From: Scleromitrula shiraiana
Taxonomy: Eukaryota; Ascomycota; Leotiomycetes; Helotiales; Sclerotiniaceae
Assembly (NCBI GenBank): GCA_028455995.1
Contig: JABELC010000014.1
Span: 930,001 to 994,000 of the forward strand
Direction of reading: 5' to 3'
Length of the DNA stretch: 64,000 nucleotides
The notes below the pieces were generated by a model that had not been told where the DNA came from, made no database searches, and was given only the letters and a program-made list of their open reading frames with translations. The translations under genes were made by a program, and so were the position numbers. This document shows positions 44,201 to 57,666 of the stretch, one piece after another; within the stretch, counting starts at the first letter, position 1; each line of letters opens with the position of its first letter.

Positions 44201-47200
44201 TTGACTCAAGCGGCTCAGTGGATTGGCTAGCATCTTTGTAGGCTTTTAGAATGTTCTCCAAAACGAATCGACGAACGAATAAAAGATCCGGCTCATCATC
44301 TCCATCGCTTGGCTCACGTTCTTTGTCAAGGATTTGCTCTCCAGTCTTGTTTACCAAAGCAGTCAAGACTGAATCGGCCCAACTCGAAGTACTAAGCTTC
44401 TTGCGAACAGTAGTGGACTCTGCATACTCCAAAGTGCCGATAGGGATGAGATCAGAAAGAAGATAATGGAGCACACTAGATCGCGGCTTCGAGGGTGTCA
44501 TTGCTTGAGGAGGAGCACTACGCTTGAAATTAATGAATTCGATCTTGGTTCGATTATACGAGGACAAAAGTTCCGTAAGACATTGGAGAAGGAAGCAGCG
44601 GTAGACATAAATAGGATGTTCCTCGGCTTTGAATTCTTGCTTTGCTGGTGCTTGGCTTGTCTGGTTGTCTTTTGGAGGAGTCGGAGTTGCATTTGAACCC
44701 GCCATGGCCACATCTCCATTGCTGGAAGATGTAGGTTTATCGGTATGGTTTGTAGCAGTAGTAGGTCGGTCTTTATCCTCAACATCTTTGTAGTTCAGAA
44801 GCTCGCAAAGTAAGAAGTGAATGACGCCATCTGGGTTCTCAACGATCGGAGTCTTATGCTCTGGAGGAGCAGTCTTAACAGCATCCGGCATCTCGGTATC
44901 AATAGCCTCTGTTGATGGTTTGACGTCTTGAAGTGTGAGGTCTTCTGTGGCTCGCACAGTTGGCTGTACTGTATCCTCAGAAGCTTTGGCCGATTCCGGC
45001 TTTTCTCTAGGGGGAAATTCCTTCAAAACTAAAGCAGGTGGTCGATTTGTAGCCTCAAAATTCCATTTTGTGAATTTGACCATTTCATTTGTTACCTGGA
45101 CGAAAAGCTCTGGGGAACGTAAGGCATTGTGTGACAATCCACGAAGATAGTTTGAAGTATCAATCTGACTTCGTTGCTGTCGGGGATTGTTGTCAAAGAA
45201 TGATTTAATACTAGATCGCATGATTTGTTTAATAGTCTCCTCATCCTCGATAATATGTCGGAGAATCAAGAGTAGTGGACTCTGAATTCGAGTGGAGCTA
45301 GCACCAGCAAGCTGCTTTGCCATGACAAACAAACGTTGAATATTCTTCTTCTCTCCCATATATTGGGCCACAGAGCGTGTGCGTGTCAAAATGACAAGGA
45401 TGCGAAGAACGGCCAGTGCTAAAGACTCCTCTTTTCCAATGCGTGGTAAGATCTCTAAAATGGACTCGAGAAGTTGACCTCTTTCCTCCTCCGAAACGGC
45501 GTATTCTACGTTCTCTAATACCGGTGTCTCAATTGGCGCATTTTCATCTTTAGGCGGGGTCCATTTGGTGGCTCTTGGCTTGGAATCTTCATTCAAGAGC
45601 ATCTCGACGATGAGAAGGATTTGTGAAATCCATGGCGATGGCTCTTCAGAAGAATGGCTAGGTGGCAATTTAATGAAACCAAGCAAGGTGCTCAAATTTT
45701 CCTTCAATTCACCGACAGCAGCAGCATAAAATGGCTTCGACCGCAGCATTAGCGCCAACAAGTGAGCATACGCTGCAATCTTGCCGCCGACTGTCCGCAC
45801 ATCTTCTTCACCAGCGAAGGACATGAGTGCAATGACGAGCGTCTCAGCAACAACCTTTCTTAATGATGAGGGATCTTGTGACTTGTTGACCACCGTCACA
45901 ATAAGATCAGAGATCTCAAAGGTAACATCGCCATGAGCATTGATCACATCTAAGCACTTGTCGATTAAGTTTTCTCTAATAAGAGCTCGTTCATCGTTTA
46001 AATCATCAACAGTGATTTGCTTGGCGGTGTTCTCCTCCACTTCAGGTGATTGTGGGGCAGGTACAGAAGGGCTCTCGCGAGTTGTGTTAGAAGCCGAGCT
46101 ATTTGCAGATTCATGAACTCGCTCGATGAATTGATTAAGGATTCGATCTAATTGAGGATCAGTTGGCTCACTGTTCGCTGCAGTTCCCAAGCCACTACCA
46201 GATGGAAGTTGTTGACTAAGTGAGTTGATGATTGCTGGAACATCAGCTAAAGAATCAATGGCCATTGATTGCTCATCCGGTGTTGCAGTTCCAGTAGATC
46301 TACCTGATGGCCGAGCAGGCGCACTAGGTTCGGCCACAATTTCAACTTCACCCTCAGGAATTGGATTACGCCCACGAGGTCGCTCGGACTTGTGCTCTCT
46401 ACAATACTCCTGAGCAGAAGAATGAGAATTATTGCATCGATAGACAGCCTCTTTGGCAAGTTCATCATCGTAGCCTGTATCCTTGAGCTGCTTGAGAACG
46501 TCGGTGTTCATCTTGAATGTCTTCCGAGAAATCTTTGGTGGAGGACCTGCCTGTTCTGATCTCTTAAATGCAGCGCCCTCTCCATCTGCTGAGGCAATAG
46601 TGCGAATAACTTCGATAAGCTTCTCACATATCTTGCTTCGAGCATTCTCGATCAAATCCGATTCCCATAGTTGTCTAACAGTTGGCAATACAGCCATGCG
46701 AAGCTCTACCACGAATTGACCAGGAGTAAAATGGGGACGTTCTCTATTATCTGGCCGAGGTACCATTGCCAAAGTTTGTGGGACTTCCGCAACATTCTTC
46801 AAATTCACAATAATTGTATAAATACCCAATATAAATTCCATTCCGGCAGCTGCTAAGTCGTATCCCATGATCTGTTGTTCAGTCTCGTCATTACGCTCCT
46901 TGATACCTTCAGACGATGGCCTGCCCGATTCAACTTGAACAGAAAATGCCTTCAATATATCATTGACTTGTTCAAATCCTGATTTCTCTTTAAAGGATTG
47001 TAAAACAAGACTGATAGTCTGGTATGGGCGATCCGTGTGGCGAGAAGCTAGAGATTGTTAGTTTTTCTTGACGTCAACAAGCTATGGGGATGGTTGACTT
47101 ACATTCAACTAGCATATCCTTCAAAACATGCATCAAACTAATCCAGTAAGAATGTACTTCGAGGGTGTTCGCGCCAGGGGTACGCTTTAGTTGCTTTAGA

Positions 47201-50200
47201 ATAGTTTTGGCCAAAGCGTCGGCAATAGTGCCATGACTGTATCTAGAGTACTGATCAGGATTTCGCTTGCTAAGAAGTACCTTGCCGACATTCTGGAAAA
47301 ACGGCCTAACAAGGTGGGAAATCCTGCCAAGAAGAAAGCGTATTGCTATAAAGTTCTTGTAGTCTGCAGAATCTGTTTCTTCTTTAGTGGGTGCTTTTAA
47401 CGATTCGTCCTGGCTAGGTTTTGCACCAGATACGGATGGGGTTGCCGCAACACTATTTTCGGCAGTTGGTTGCTCACTGGAATCCGCATTTGGAGTTGCC
47501 GATTCTGCAGCTGGTGTTATAACGTTAGCACTAACAGCAAGGTCTGCAGCTACTTCATTGGAGGATCCAGGCTCTTTTTGAATCATTTTGTGATTGTACC
47601 AGTTTTCAGGCACGTGCTTTAGTAAAAGAGGTTCTTCCTTCAACGAGGCCCCTAAAAGTGGTCCCAAAGAATGAATTAAACGGTTGTAATAGTCAGCTAG
47701 ATTAAGGTTGATGAAGCCGGACGGTGGATTTCTGTGCGAATATGGAGAACCCTGAATTGATGCTGTCAAATTGCCCACTAGAGAGTGCAGATTAACAAGA
47801 GCCTTGACGTAAGCGGTACCTTGAGCCATCTTGGCTACACCATTGGCTTCATTAATGGTTTCTGTGAATATCCCATCATCAACAAATGGCGCAAAGAAAG
47901 AAACGTCCTCATTATGCATAGCTAATGGTGCTAATACATCTGCTGCAGCTTGTGCTCGCTTTAGCAAAGAAGGTATAACGAGGAACGGCTTCTGCTCAGC
48001 AAGAAGGGCAATAACATTTTGTAAATTTCGCGACGAAATACCATCACCAAAATTAATCGGCAGACTTGGGGATTCAGCGAGATCGAGGACATATTCAATA
48101 CCACCTCTAGCGCAGAACTCCGCTCGCACTTGAGAGTTGTTCAAAACGGTTGCCAGGAATGATGCGACACAGGTGATATATGGAACCATTAAAGCTTCGG
48201 AATCCTTCGTCGACGAAGCTGGCGTAGACGCCGATGCAATGTCTCGCATGTCAACATCATCGTACGCATGGGGATCAGCTAACGATGACTTTGCTTTTCT
48301 TTTCTTTTCTTGAAGGGTTTGGAAAGAATGATTCAAAGTCTCATCCGCTGGGATGAGGTTGCCATCAAGATCAGCAGTCCACATCTTAGCTCCAGCCTTT
48401 TCTTTCTCGGCCTTTGTCTTACAGAGATAACCAACCCTAACCACCATGTCAAGTATTGCGTTGATAATGGCAATCTTTAGAGGGGGGTGGTGACGAGCCA
48501 ATTCATCAAAAGTGCCACCCAGGCTAGATGGGAGATCCCTATTGGTGTCCATACATTTAACATGCTCGGGGCTCTCAAAGATCTCGAAAAATGTTTCTAG
48601 AGCACGCGACGCCCGAAACATCTTCATGCCAGCTGTATTCAAACACAATGCACTGAATGCCTGTGGTACAATTGTAATGGTGTCTTGTGTTGGCATGATA
48701 CCACGAGCCAATGGAGTATCACGAGGAGCTTGAAGCATCTCTAATGTTGGAGGATGAGGTGTTGTATCTATCGGAACGTGGCTATCGAGATCGTCATCTT
48801 CATCCTCGTCAGATGAAGTTGCTGAACTGTCCGCATCTTCGGCTCTCTCTGATTCGGTGTTATTTTCTCTTGGTGTTGAAGGTTGCGGCATCTCAATGGT
48901 GCTATTGGTGATTGCCTCCAAGAATCCTTTACTCAAACCAGCTTCGGCGATGATAGCAAAACTTGTCGGTTCATTATTGATGAAGCCATTGAGGATACTG
49001 ACAGCATTAGTCCAAACAACGGAACCAAAGATACGACCATTTCCAATGATTTCACGAAGGCTGCCCAAAAGGGGTGGAGAGTCGATGAGATTTCTCAGAA
49101 CACGATCAAAGTTTCCCCCATAGCTATTAGCTGAAGACATAGTATGATGAATGAATTTGAAAACCCATCTAAGAACTTGTTGTTGGTAGAACTGAATCTC
49201 GTAGTCGATAGCTGGGGAACGCCAGATGTGAGGCATGATAAAATTCTTGGCTATAGCCTCTGAGGCTGCGTTTGTCTCGAACACGATTAACTCAGATATC
49301 TTATCGAGCCCATTACAGTTGACAAGTGTTTGAAATGCTTCTCGAGCATTGTACACGATACTGTCCAAGAATGCCAGAACCTTGGGTTGATATCTTCGAG
49401 CAATCCTGGTACGAAGCCCAAGAATTTCGACCATGATTGGTATTAAGCCTGCAGATACAAGACCCTCAGCTGTACGTGGATATTGGCACAAAGTAGTCAT
49501 AAGATTGAACAAAGCATTTCGCCACAGATCCCTCTCCGTTGTGGCGTTGCCAAGCTCTTCTATCGCCAATTCTGCAACTGCTTTCCTAATGACGTACAAC
49601 ATTACTCCATGGTTGATTGTAGTATTGAGGGCCTTGCAGACATCTTGGAATTTGGTCGAGACCCCTGCGATAGCATCAAGTACGGAAAAGGCAAGGGTTT
49701 GCATGTATCTAGATACTGGAACATCACCTTCTGCAGGTGGATGTACTAAATCTGCAACTTGAAAGATGAATTGTAATCGCTTAGGTTCGTCACTGTCCTG
49801 CTTCATAATATTCTCTAGAAATTGAGGTTCCTGGTAAACGTTTGCCATGTTTATAATAGCTAGTATCCTAATTGCCAGAGCTTGTTGTCGTGTCTCGAGT
49901 GATGTTGTGAGGGCCTTGGCGATTCGGATCTTTGTAAACAGCTCGTATTTAATATCTTGTGGTAACTCAGAGCCATATTCCCGCATCAAGGCATAGATAT
50001 CTGTTGATCTGAGCTTTGCTGAAGAAATTTCGATGGTTTTGACATTCTGGCGAGAACCTTCCTCCGCAGGCACTGTTGGGGTACGGGTTAGGGTTGGAGA
50101 TTCTTCTGTAGTAGGGGTACGATTTGCGCGCTGGGCATTGGGACCAAGATTAGAAGTTCTACGTGGAGTTGGTGTGACTGGAGTGGTAGAAGTAGGAGTA

Positions 50201-51187
50201 ACAGCTGGACGAGGTGTATTGCTGTGAAGCTCTGGATCAATGATATGTTTCGGATAATACGTCATTCTGATTTCACCCCAGTCTTCCCAGCTCGTCTCGG
50301 AAGTAGGTGAAGAGCTGTTATCGCGAGTTTTTGGATTTGCGCTGACCCCAGACCCACCTTTGACAAGAGAAACAAGGTCGTTTGCATAAATCACGGAGGT
50401 TGTACTCTTGTGGCTTGTTGTTGGTATGTTGAAGTATGCCCTATCCTTTTCCTTGCCCTTCACTCCAGGAGTTGTAGGTTGGTTGGGTGTGGTAGGTTGT
50501 ACTGGCTCCGGTGTCGTCTGAATAGTCTTGCTGAATGGTAGTGCGAGTTGAACGACCCTATTTAGATCAATATTATAATGCTCTGCTAATAAATGTTTGC
50601 TAGTTCTAGCAACACTACGTTTCATAGCAGAGTTATATCTTTGAGCCAACTGTGAGCAAATAAGAAGGTTACACTCCAGCAGAGACAGTGATGTAGTGTT
50701 GAAAATATTGCTCAAATGTACACTACTCGAGTAGATGCTCCGGTTTCCACAGTTCTCTAAAAGATTTCTTGAGAAGTTCAAGATTGATTCGATCAATTCT
50801 CGATCCCCATCCTCTCCAAATTCGAGCTCATCGAGGTCATAAGTCCGGGTACCGTCTGTTGACTGCAGCATGTGCCGACCAAACTCCACCGTCTGAGGGC
50901 CATCTGCAAGCTTATATATTGTACAGAATCTTTCGAGTATTACATCTAATCGATTCAAGAGGGAAATCCAATGATAAAGATCGCCCCTGGGGAAAGGCCA
51001 TCGTCCGGGGAGTGTTTTAAGATGTTGTGGAAGGAGGGGTAGAGCTATTGAGCATGCTTCATCTCGAAAACTAACACACCAAGGAGACTGAGATAACTAG
51101 TTAGAATTTGGATATGGAGAGAGGATATGGTTATCTTACCAAAGTTTCAAGATGTTTGGGCTGTGCAGTTTTAGTTATTCTGACCAT
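38280..51187 (-). CDS. TOM1: HECT-type E3 ubiquitin ligase, Tom1/HUWE1 family
   Basis: Seven exons on the minus strand: 51140-51187, 47103-51087, 43766-47047, 43129-43713, 38847-43061, 38448-38792 and 38280-38374. They total 12,555 nt and encode 4184 residues, with every junction in phase. The N-terminal ~1300 residues are helical-repeat sequence (DUF908/DUF913 region of the family). A UBA-like domain lies at about 1523-1562 (TDVLKQLKDTGYDDELAKEAVYRC). Residues ~2439-2635 are almost all Asp/Glu. A charged helix is at about 2945-3000, and DUF4414 ubiquitin-binding motifs (IDAEFLAELPEEIREEVI, IDSEFLDALPDDIRDEII) at about 3060-3145. The HECT domain occupies ~3830-4184 with catalytic C4151 in SSHTCFN and the end ITAGSSYFGFA. 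Tom1 ubiquitinates excess histones and unassembled ribosomal proteins in yeast. Confidence 0.95.
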
Positions 51188-52151
51188 GTTGACGGCAGAC
51201 GCGGCAAAACCGCAGAAAGATTAATTTTCGACCCCTCCACTACCTCCGTCAATATCCTAACTCGCAACAGTTTATCACAATAGAAGAGGCAGCGTCCCAA
51301 GATACGACAACTCCAACTGTCGATGATGTTGTTAAATTTCTGCGTTTGCGCCGGCGAAGGTTGAATAATCTTCTCGAGGGAAGGCTAGGCAAGGCAAGGT
51401 AACTTTGTACCGTCGCGCTATATCTGTAAAATCAGTAATCTCCGAATGGCAATAGTTACCTTGGTTTTAACTGAAGCTTTCTTCAGAATATTTATCGAAA
51501 GAATGATGAACTTGACAAGTTCCTAATGTTGTTTGTCGTAGATGTGGGAGAAAGAAAATTGAAGTTGGGGAAATTCGTGAAATCGAAAGAAGTACTTAAT
51601 TAAGAGGAACGGTGCAGGCGCCTCTCAAAATATTATCTATCGAAAGTGAAGAAAATCCTATTCAATGTATTTACTGGTAGAAGATACCAGTAATGTAATC
51701 AATATGAAAAGTTATTAAATAATAAATCGTAAAGTATCTTTTTTTATTTTAATTTGAAGAGGGGAGGATATTTTTTGAAGATGATTATAGTATGGTATGG
51801 TATGGTTGGTGGTGGTGGTGTTGGTGGTGATGGATGGTGATGGTGATGGTGATGGGGGAGAAGGGAAGATGTTATAAGGTTGAGAAATTTGGAGAGGATT
51901 TGTATGGATGAATAGATGAAGCAAAGCTATGAGCAATAATGTTGTAACTACTACTTCCGTATGTATCTATGGATGCCAGTACTTGGTAGTAAAGTGGTAA
52001 AGTGGTAAGGTAGTAAGGTGGTAAGGTTATAAGGTTGTAAGGTTGTAAGGTTGTAAGGTTTTGGTGGTTCGAGATTAGTTGCTTAGTTAATAATATTCAC
52101 TTTTCTTTGCTACGTCAGAACATTGAATCACGAAAAAAATGTTATTCATAT

Positions 52152-52185
<34 letters not shown>

Positions 52186-53309
52186 AATAAGAATAATGTT
52201 GATAATAATGATATCGATGACAATATTGATACATATGAATTAAATTACAAATTAATCAATTAATTAATTAATATTCTATATTAAATATTTGTTATTAACA
52301 GAATACAGTATATTTATAATTCTTTTCATATAAATAATTCTATATATTATTGTGAGTATTACTCGAATACCGGTAGAACTATAACTTGAAGGATTTCATT
52401 CAAGTAATAAGATACAACCAACATAAGAGTAAAGTCAAGGCTTTTGAATTCGAGTTCAGCCTTTCACACAAGGCTGAGTGAGACATAGCATACCATACCA
52501 TACTATACTATACAAAAGTAGACATACTATACTGTACTAATAACGAACAAACTAGCTTTGAGTAGCAGAACCTTCTGAAACATACTTATTATTAACCTTA
52601 TAACATGTAATTAAATTCGTTCAAAACCTAAAAGCTATTGCTAAGAAGATTAATGGACTGCTCTTTTAGTAGAGTTGATCCTCATCAAGGATACCCCTTT
52701 CGTATGGAAATCTACTAATACTGTAGTTAGCTACTTCCGTACTATAGTTATACTCGTGGACACTTATTATTATTATTATTATTATTAAGTTATCGTACTA
52801 CGAATTGGTTCTTCCGTTTCCCCCTGAATACTATATGCAGGTATAATTAAATAAATAGGATGTGGCTAGGTTATGTTTGGTTCTTGTGGCTAATGATAAT
52901 GATATACAGTACTATAGTGTAGGTACTATACTTTTAATTCCTAATGATGGGATGCATGGATTGAATTTATGCGTAAAATAAAAGAATAAAAGAAAAGTCC
53001 TAGATATGTACATACATACCACATACATACCACATACATACTTGCTATATAGATACATACTATAGTAGTCGTCCACGAGTATAGTTATAGTAATAGTACG
53101 TATAATAGATGAAGTTAATATGAAGGCTGGGCTAGATATTCAATACCGGTAACGTATGTTGAAAGGAACCCCTCACTCAAATACATAGTACGTTGCCTCT
53201 TCATAATTCATATATTATTATTATCCATACCTATCATTTTACTATAGAACTAGGTAGAATTATATTATTGCATTACATTCATATATCAATTTCATCTCCC
53301 ATTCTTCCA

Positions 53310-53475
53310 CTATACATCCATACACCCATACACTCATACACCCATACACCCATACATCCATACATCCATACACCCATACATCCATACATCCATCCATACA
53401 TCCATACATCCATCCATACATCTACCTGGGCATACTCTCCACCCATACATCTACTCACCTGAGCATACTCTCCAT
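53310..53475. repeat. CATACATC/CATACACC minisatellite
   Basis: 8-bp CATACATC and CATACACC units with 4-bp slips (ATCC) run to about 53420 and are followed by two looser 30-bp-scale copies containing CTGGGCATACTCTCCA and CTGAGCATACTCTCCA. Confidence 0.85.
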
Positions 53476-53930
53476 CCATACTTCCTACACCAATACCAGT
53501 ACAAGTACCTACCTACCGTATATCAAGTGGAACTCTTTTTCTATGGAAGTGGCATCAACTTTATGAGGGTATGCGACAATTCGCTGGAAATAAGTTGAAT
53601 GCCGGCCAAAGCAAATATCTACCTACCAACCATCTTACCTTCTAGAACTATAGTCAAATACTCGGTACCTTTCTTCAACAGTTGACCTACATTCATTCAT
53701 ATATCCTAGAGATCCATTCAATTCAATGATCAATACCTATAGGCTTTTAGGTACCGCCTTTTTTTGGATGAACTGAGAAGATATCATACCATACCATACC
53801 ATACCATACCATACCATACCAGCAACCGATCATAGTTCTACCATAACTATAACTACCTAGGGATCAATATACTCGGGCCATTATCATACCGTTCCTTCAC
53901 TTATTACTTCTTAATAAACCTTCTCTTCAC

Positions 53931-53933
53931 TAC

Positions 53934-53970
<37 letters not shown>

Positions 53971-54023
53971 GCTATTATTATTATTATTATTACTACTACT
54001 ATTATTACTACTACTACTATCAT

Positions 54024-54075
<52 letters not shown>
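53931..54075. repeat. ATT then ACT trinucleotide tract upstream of the Rab-GAP gene
   Basis: About 145 bp of almost pure trinucleotide repeat, first ATT, then mixed, then ACT, ending about 170 bp before the ATG at 54247. It probably lies in the promoter or 5' UTR. Confidence 0.95.
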
Positions 54076-54076
<1 letters not shown>

Positions 54077-54246
54077 TAGACTTTACCTTCGTTACCAAAA
54101 AGTATTTTATTCATTCTACTTTTTTACCCTTTAAATACGGTACATCAAGAAAAGAGAACTTCATTCCTTTCTTTTCTTCTCTCTCCTTAACTTATAAAAA
54201 GATATAAAATTCATTTCCTTATTTCTTTTTATTACTGAAATGAAAA

Positions 54247-57200
54247 ATGTCTGATAACGAACATCATCACGAACAAGATCAACATCAACATCAACACCAT
54301 ATTAACTCAGATCCAGATTCGGACTCGGATTCAGAAACTAATTCCATAATGGAGGAAGTACCGGCGGTAGACAAGAAAGTTGAAGAGATTCCTACTCCTG
54401 TTATGAATGATCCAATTCATGAATCAGATTCTGAGGAAGAGAATGACAATGAGATTGATGATGTTAGTTTTTAACTTTCCTTTCCTTCTTTCTTTCTATC
54501 TACATAGCAGTATTGTAGTATTTGTTTACTACTATCTATCTACTTTCCAAATCCCCTATTTGTTATACCCAAGTATCCTTTCTGCAGAGTAACATTACTT
54601 CTTTCCCCCTCCTCAAAACCCTGCAGTAGGATATAGCCAACCAATTACTTACATTAAACTTCTATTGTAGGACACATTCGAGGATGCAAATAGTATAAAA
54701 GAAATTGCAGAAGTTTTAATATCCCCCCTCGAGAAGACCAGATCATTAACGAGACGACGATCATCATCAATTAAAAGCAATACACAAGATATATCCTCCG
54801 AACCTCCACCTCTCCCAACAGTATCACATACAGAATTGAATGGCGAAACGAATCACGAACAAATAGAACCAGAAAGTCAATTACCTAAATCACCTCTTTT
54901 AACTTCTCATCGCATGTCAACTACATCCCTTCATAATGTGAATCTCGAAGACGGGGATGATATTGGATCACCTCCTCCTCCACCACTTTCGAAAGGTATT
55001 AAGAGATAATCGCAAAGGCTACTTGCAGATAAAATGCTAATATAAAGTATTACAGTAGCACCAGAAGAATTAAAGTTGGATCAACCACCCGAATTACCTC
55101 CCAAATCCGAGAACGTTCCAATGCAAGGGCTGTCTGGGGCTCTTCCAGCTGTACCATTCTCACCACCTCCTCCTCCTCCCGTTTCAAAGAATCTTCCTAC
55201 GCCAGCACCCCCAGCAAGAAAATTAACCAGTCCATTTTCATGGCTTTCACGAAATACCTCTGCACCCAAAGAACGTGTAACCTCCCCACTGTTACCATCT
55301 GGTACAACAGAACGCAGACATACAGCTTCCTCGATCGCAACAATCAATAGCAACCCAGAAATGATGCTGAATAAATTGGAGGAAGGAAATGAATCAGACG
55401 GCATGAATGGGACAAAAAGAGCTGGCAGAAATAGTCTGCGGGACAGATTTAAACTGTTAAGGATGAGAGAAGAGGCAGGAATTACAGAACTACCGGAAGA
55501 AAAGGATGAGGCAGGTAATGTTGGTTTTGGTGGTTTCATCAGTAGACAAAGTCTTGGATTAGGTCTTGGAAATTCGCTCGAGGATAAAGAACAGACTCCT
55601 ACTTCGCCTGTTCCACCTACAAGTCCTTTACCTACTACTCCTAATCCAGCATTGGCTCCAGGTACAGCAGCTGGGGTTTCCGCGGGGCCATCGGCTTTCA
55701 GTGATCCAACTCACCCAGTTGATTGGGATTTATGGCAAAATGTCGTTTACGAGGGACCAGCTGCAGTAGCGAGGACAAGTGCCGAGGAACTCAATCGAGC
55801 CATTGCAACAGGTATACCACATGCCATTAGAGGTGTTGTATGGCAAGTTTTAGCAGAAAGTCAAAATGAAGAACTCGAGGTTGTGTATAGAAATTTGGTA
55901 AATCGAGGCACCGATAAAGACAAGGATAGAATGAGTGCATCAAGTGGAGCACAAAGTAATGGATCGATAAAGGAAGCAATAGTCTCTTCTGCTTCATCTA
56001 TTCACTCTGAAAAATCTACACCTACTACAACTATTACTAATGGAATGAGATCACCTTCACCACCTAGCGAAAGGGATACGGAGGCATCAGCAAAGGCGCA
56101 AGCGTTATCAATTGCAGAGAAGAAGAAAAAAGCTAAGGAAGATGCGGCTACATTACAAAAACTTGAGAGAGCAATTAAGAGGGACTTGGGAGCTAGAACA
56201 AGTTACTCGAAATTTGCTGCAAGTGCTGGATTACAAGATGGTTTATTTGGTGTTTGTAAAGCATATGCACTTTATGATGAAGGTGTAGGATATGCACAAG
56301 GCATGAACTTCTTAGTTATGCCTTTATTATTTAATGTGAGTTTATTGAATCTGTTATAAAGTAAAGCTAATTTGAAATAGATGCCTGCAGAAGAAGCCTT
56401 TTGTCTTTTAGTACGACTTATGAATCAATATCACCTCAGAGACCTTTTTATTCAGGATATGCCAGGATTACACAAACATCTTTATCAATTTGAAAGACTA
56501 TTGGAAGATTTTGAACCAGCATTATATTGTCACCTTTATCGACGTCAAGTTACACCTCATCTATACGCAACTCAATGGTTCCTTACTTTGTTCGCCTATC
56601 GTTTCCCATTACAGCTTGTACTTCGAATTTATGATCTCATTCTTTCCGAAGGTCTAGAGGCTATCCTTAAATTCGGTATCGTTCTTATGCAGAAGAATGC
56701 ATCGAATCTACTGGCTCTAAATGATATGTCCGCTTTAACTACTTTCCTCAAGGATAGATTATTCGACGTCTATATCGACGCATCACCTTCCGCCGGCTCA
56801 ATACTAGAATCGGGATTCTTCGGCAACTCAGCCGCAAGTATCGACAAAGAAGTTTATCGCGCAGATCACCTAATCCAAGATGCATGTGCGGTTAAAATCA
56901 CACCGAAAATTCTAGAAACATACGCGCTAGAATGGGAAGAAAAAACCAAGATGGAAAAGGAAAGAGAGGCGGAATTGGAATCCCTCAAATCGTCAAATCT
57001 CTCCCTTACACACAGGGTCCGAAGATTAGAAGAGAGAGTCGAGGAACACGATACGGAGCACGCGGCGCTGGCGACGGAACTGGTGCGCACGAAAGTGGAA
57101 AATGAAGAACTGAACGATGAGAATGAGAGTTTGAAGGGACAGGTGAGGGAGCTAAAGATCGTGGTTGATAAGCAGCCGGAGGAGATTGAGGAGAAGTTGA

Positions 57201-57666
57201 GAGGTGAGATGGAGAGGTTGATGAAGAGGAATCAGGAGGTGCATGAGGAGAATAGGAGGTTGGAGGATGAGATGGAGGGGATGGAGAGGAGTTTGGTGGA
57301 GACGAAGATGAAATATGCTGAGGTTGGTTTTTTCCCACTTTTTTCTTACCATTTGTTTTAAGAGGGGGTTTGGTTTTCTCACTTCCCTTTTTCCCCCCTT
57401 CTCTATTTGCCCACTTCCATTTTTCCCCCCTTCTCAATCCCCCCCCCCTTCTTTTTTCCTTTCCTTATTACGAGAAGTTTGTTTCGAATGGGAAGAAGAT
57501 TTATATCATTTCTATCATGATGGTATAATATGAATAAATAAACGAACGAACGAACAACTAGATAAATAAATAGATAGATATACTAACTTTTTCTATCATC
57601 TAGATAAATGCTTCTCATGAAGCACTAACACGCAAATGGACGGATTTGAGGAAGGCTCTTGAATGA
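54247..57666 (+). CDS. TBC-domain Rab GTPase-activating protein, Gyp5-like
   Basis: Five exons: 54247-54462, 54671-54995, 55056-56335, 56381-57322 and 57604-57666, giving 941 residues. The first ~420 are disordered, acidic then Pro-rich (PPPPP runs). The TBC domain begins near residue 425 (IATGIPHAIRGVVWQVLA), is interrupted by a Ser-rich insert, and continues with LERAIKRDLGARTS and GVGYAQGMNFL. The catalytic Arg finger (R561) and Gln finger (Q595) are both present, so it should stimulate GTP hydrolysis by a Rab. Residues ~790-920 are a coiled coil. This layout fits yeast Gyp5 and animal EVI5-type proteins, which act in Golgi-to-surface traffic. Two donors are weak: GTTAGT (intron 1) and GTTGGT (intron 4, 281 nt). 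Confidence 0.88.

Larger units (their letters stand above)
51188..54246. other. Divergent intergenic region crowded with microsatellites
   Basis: 3.1 kb between the tom1 and gyp5-like starts. Seen from left to right: GGTGGT/GATGGT runs (51797-51855); GGTAA/GTAAGGTT units (51990-52062); a GAT run (52154-52185); AT-rich sequence (52190-52350); CATAC and CATCCATA units (53010-53035, 53310-53420, 53781-53821); and the large ATT/ACT tract (listed separately). No supportable gene. Confidence 0.65.

Noticed and set aside
53193..53479. Short frames over the CATACATC minisatellite
   Set aside because: Repeat-generated Tyr/Ile/His/Pro strings on one strand and Met/Tyr/Gly strings on the other.
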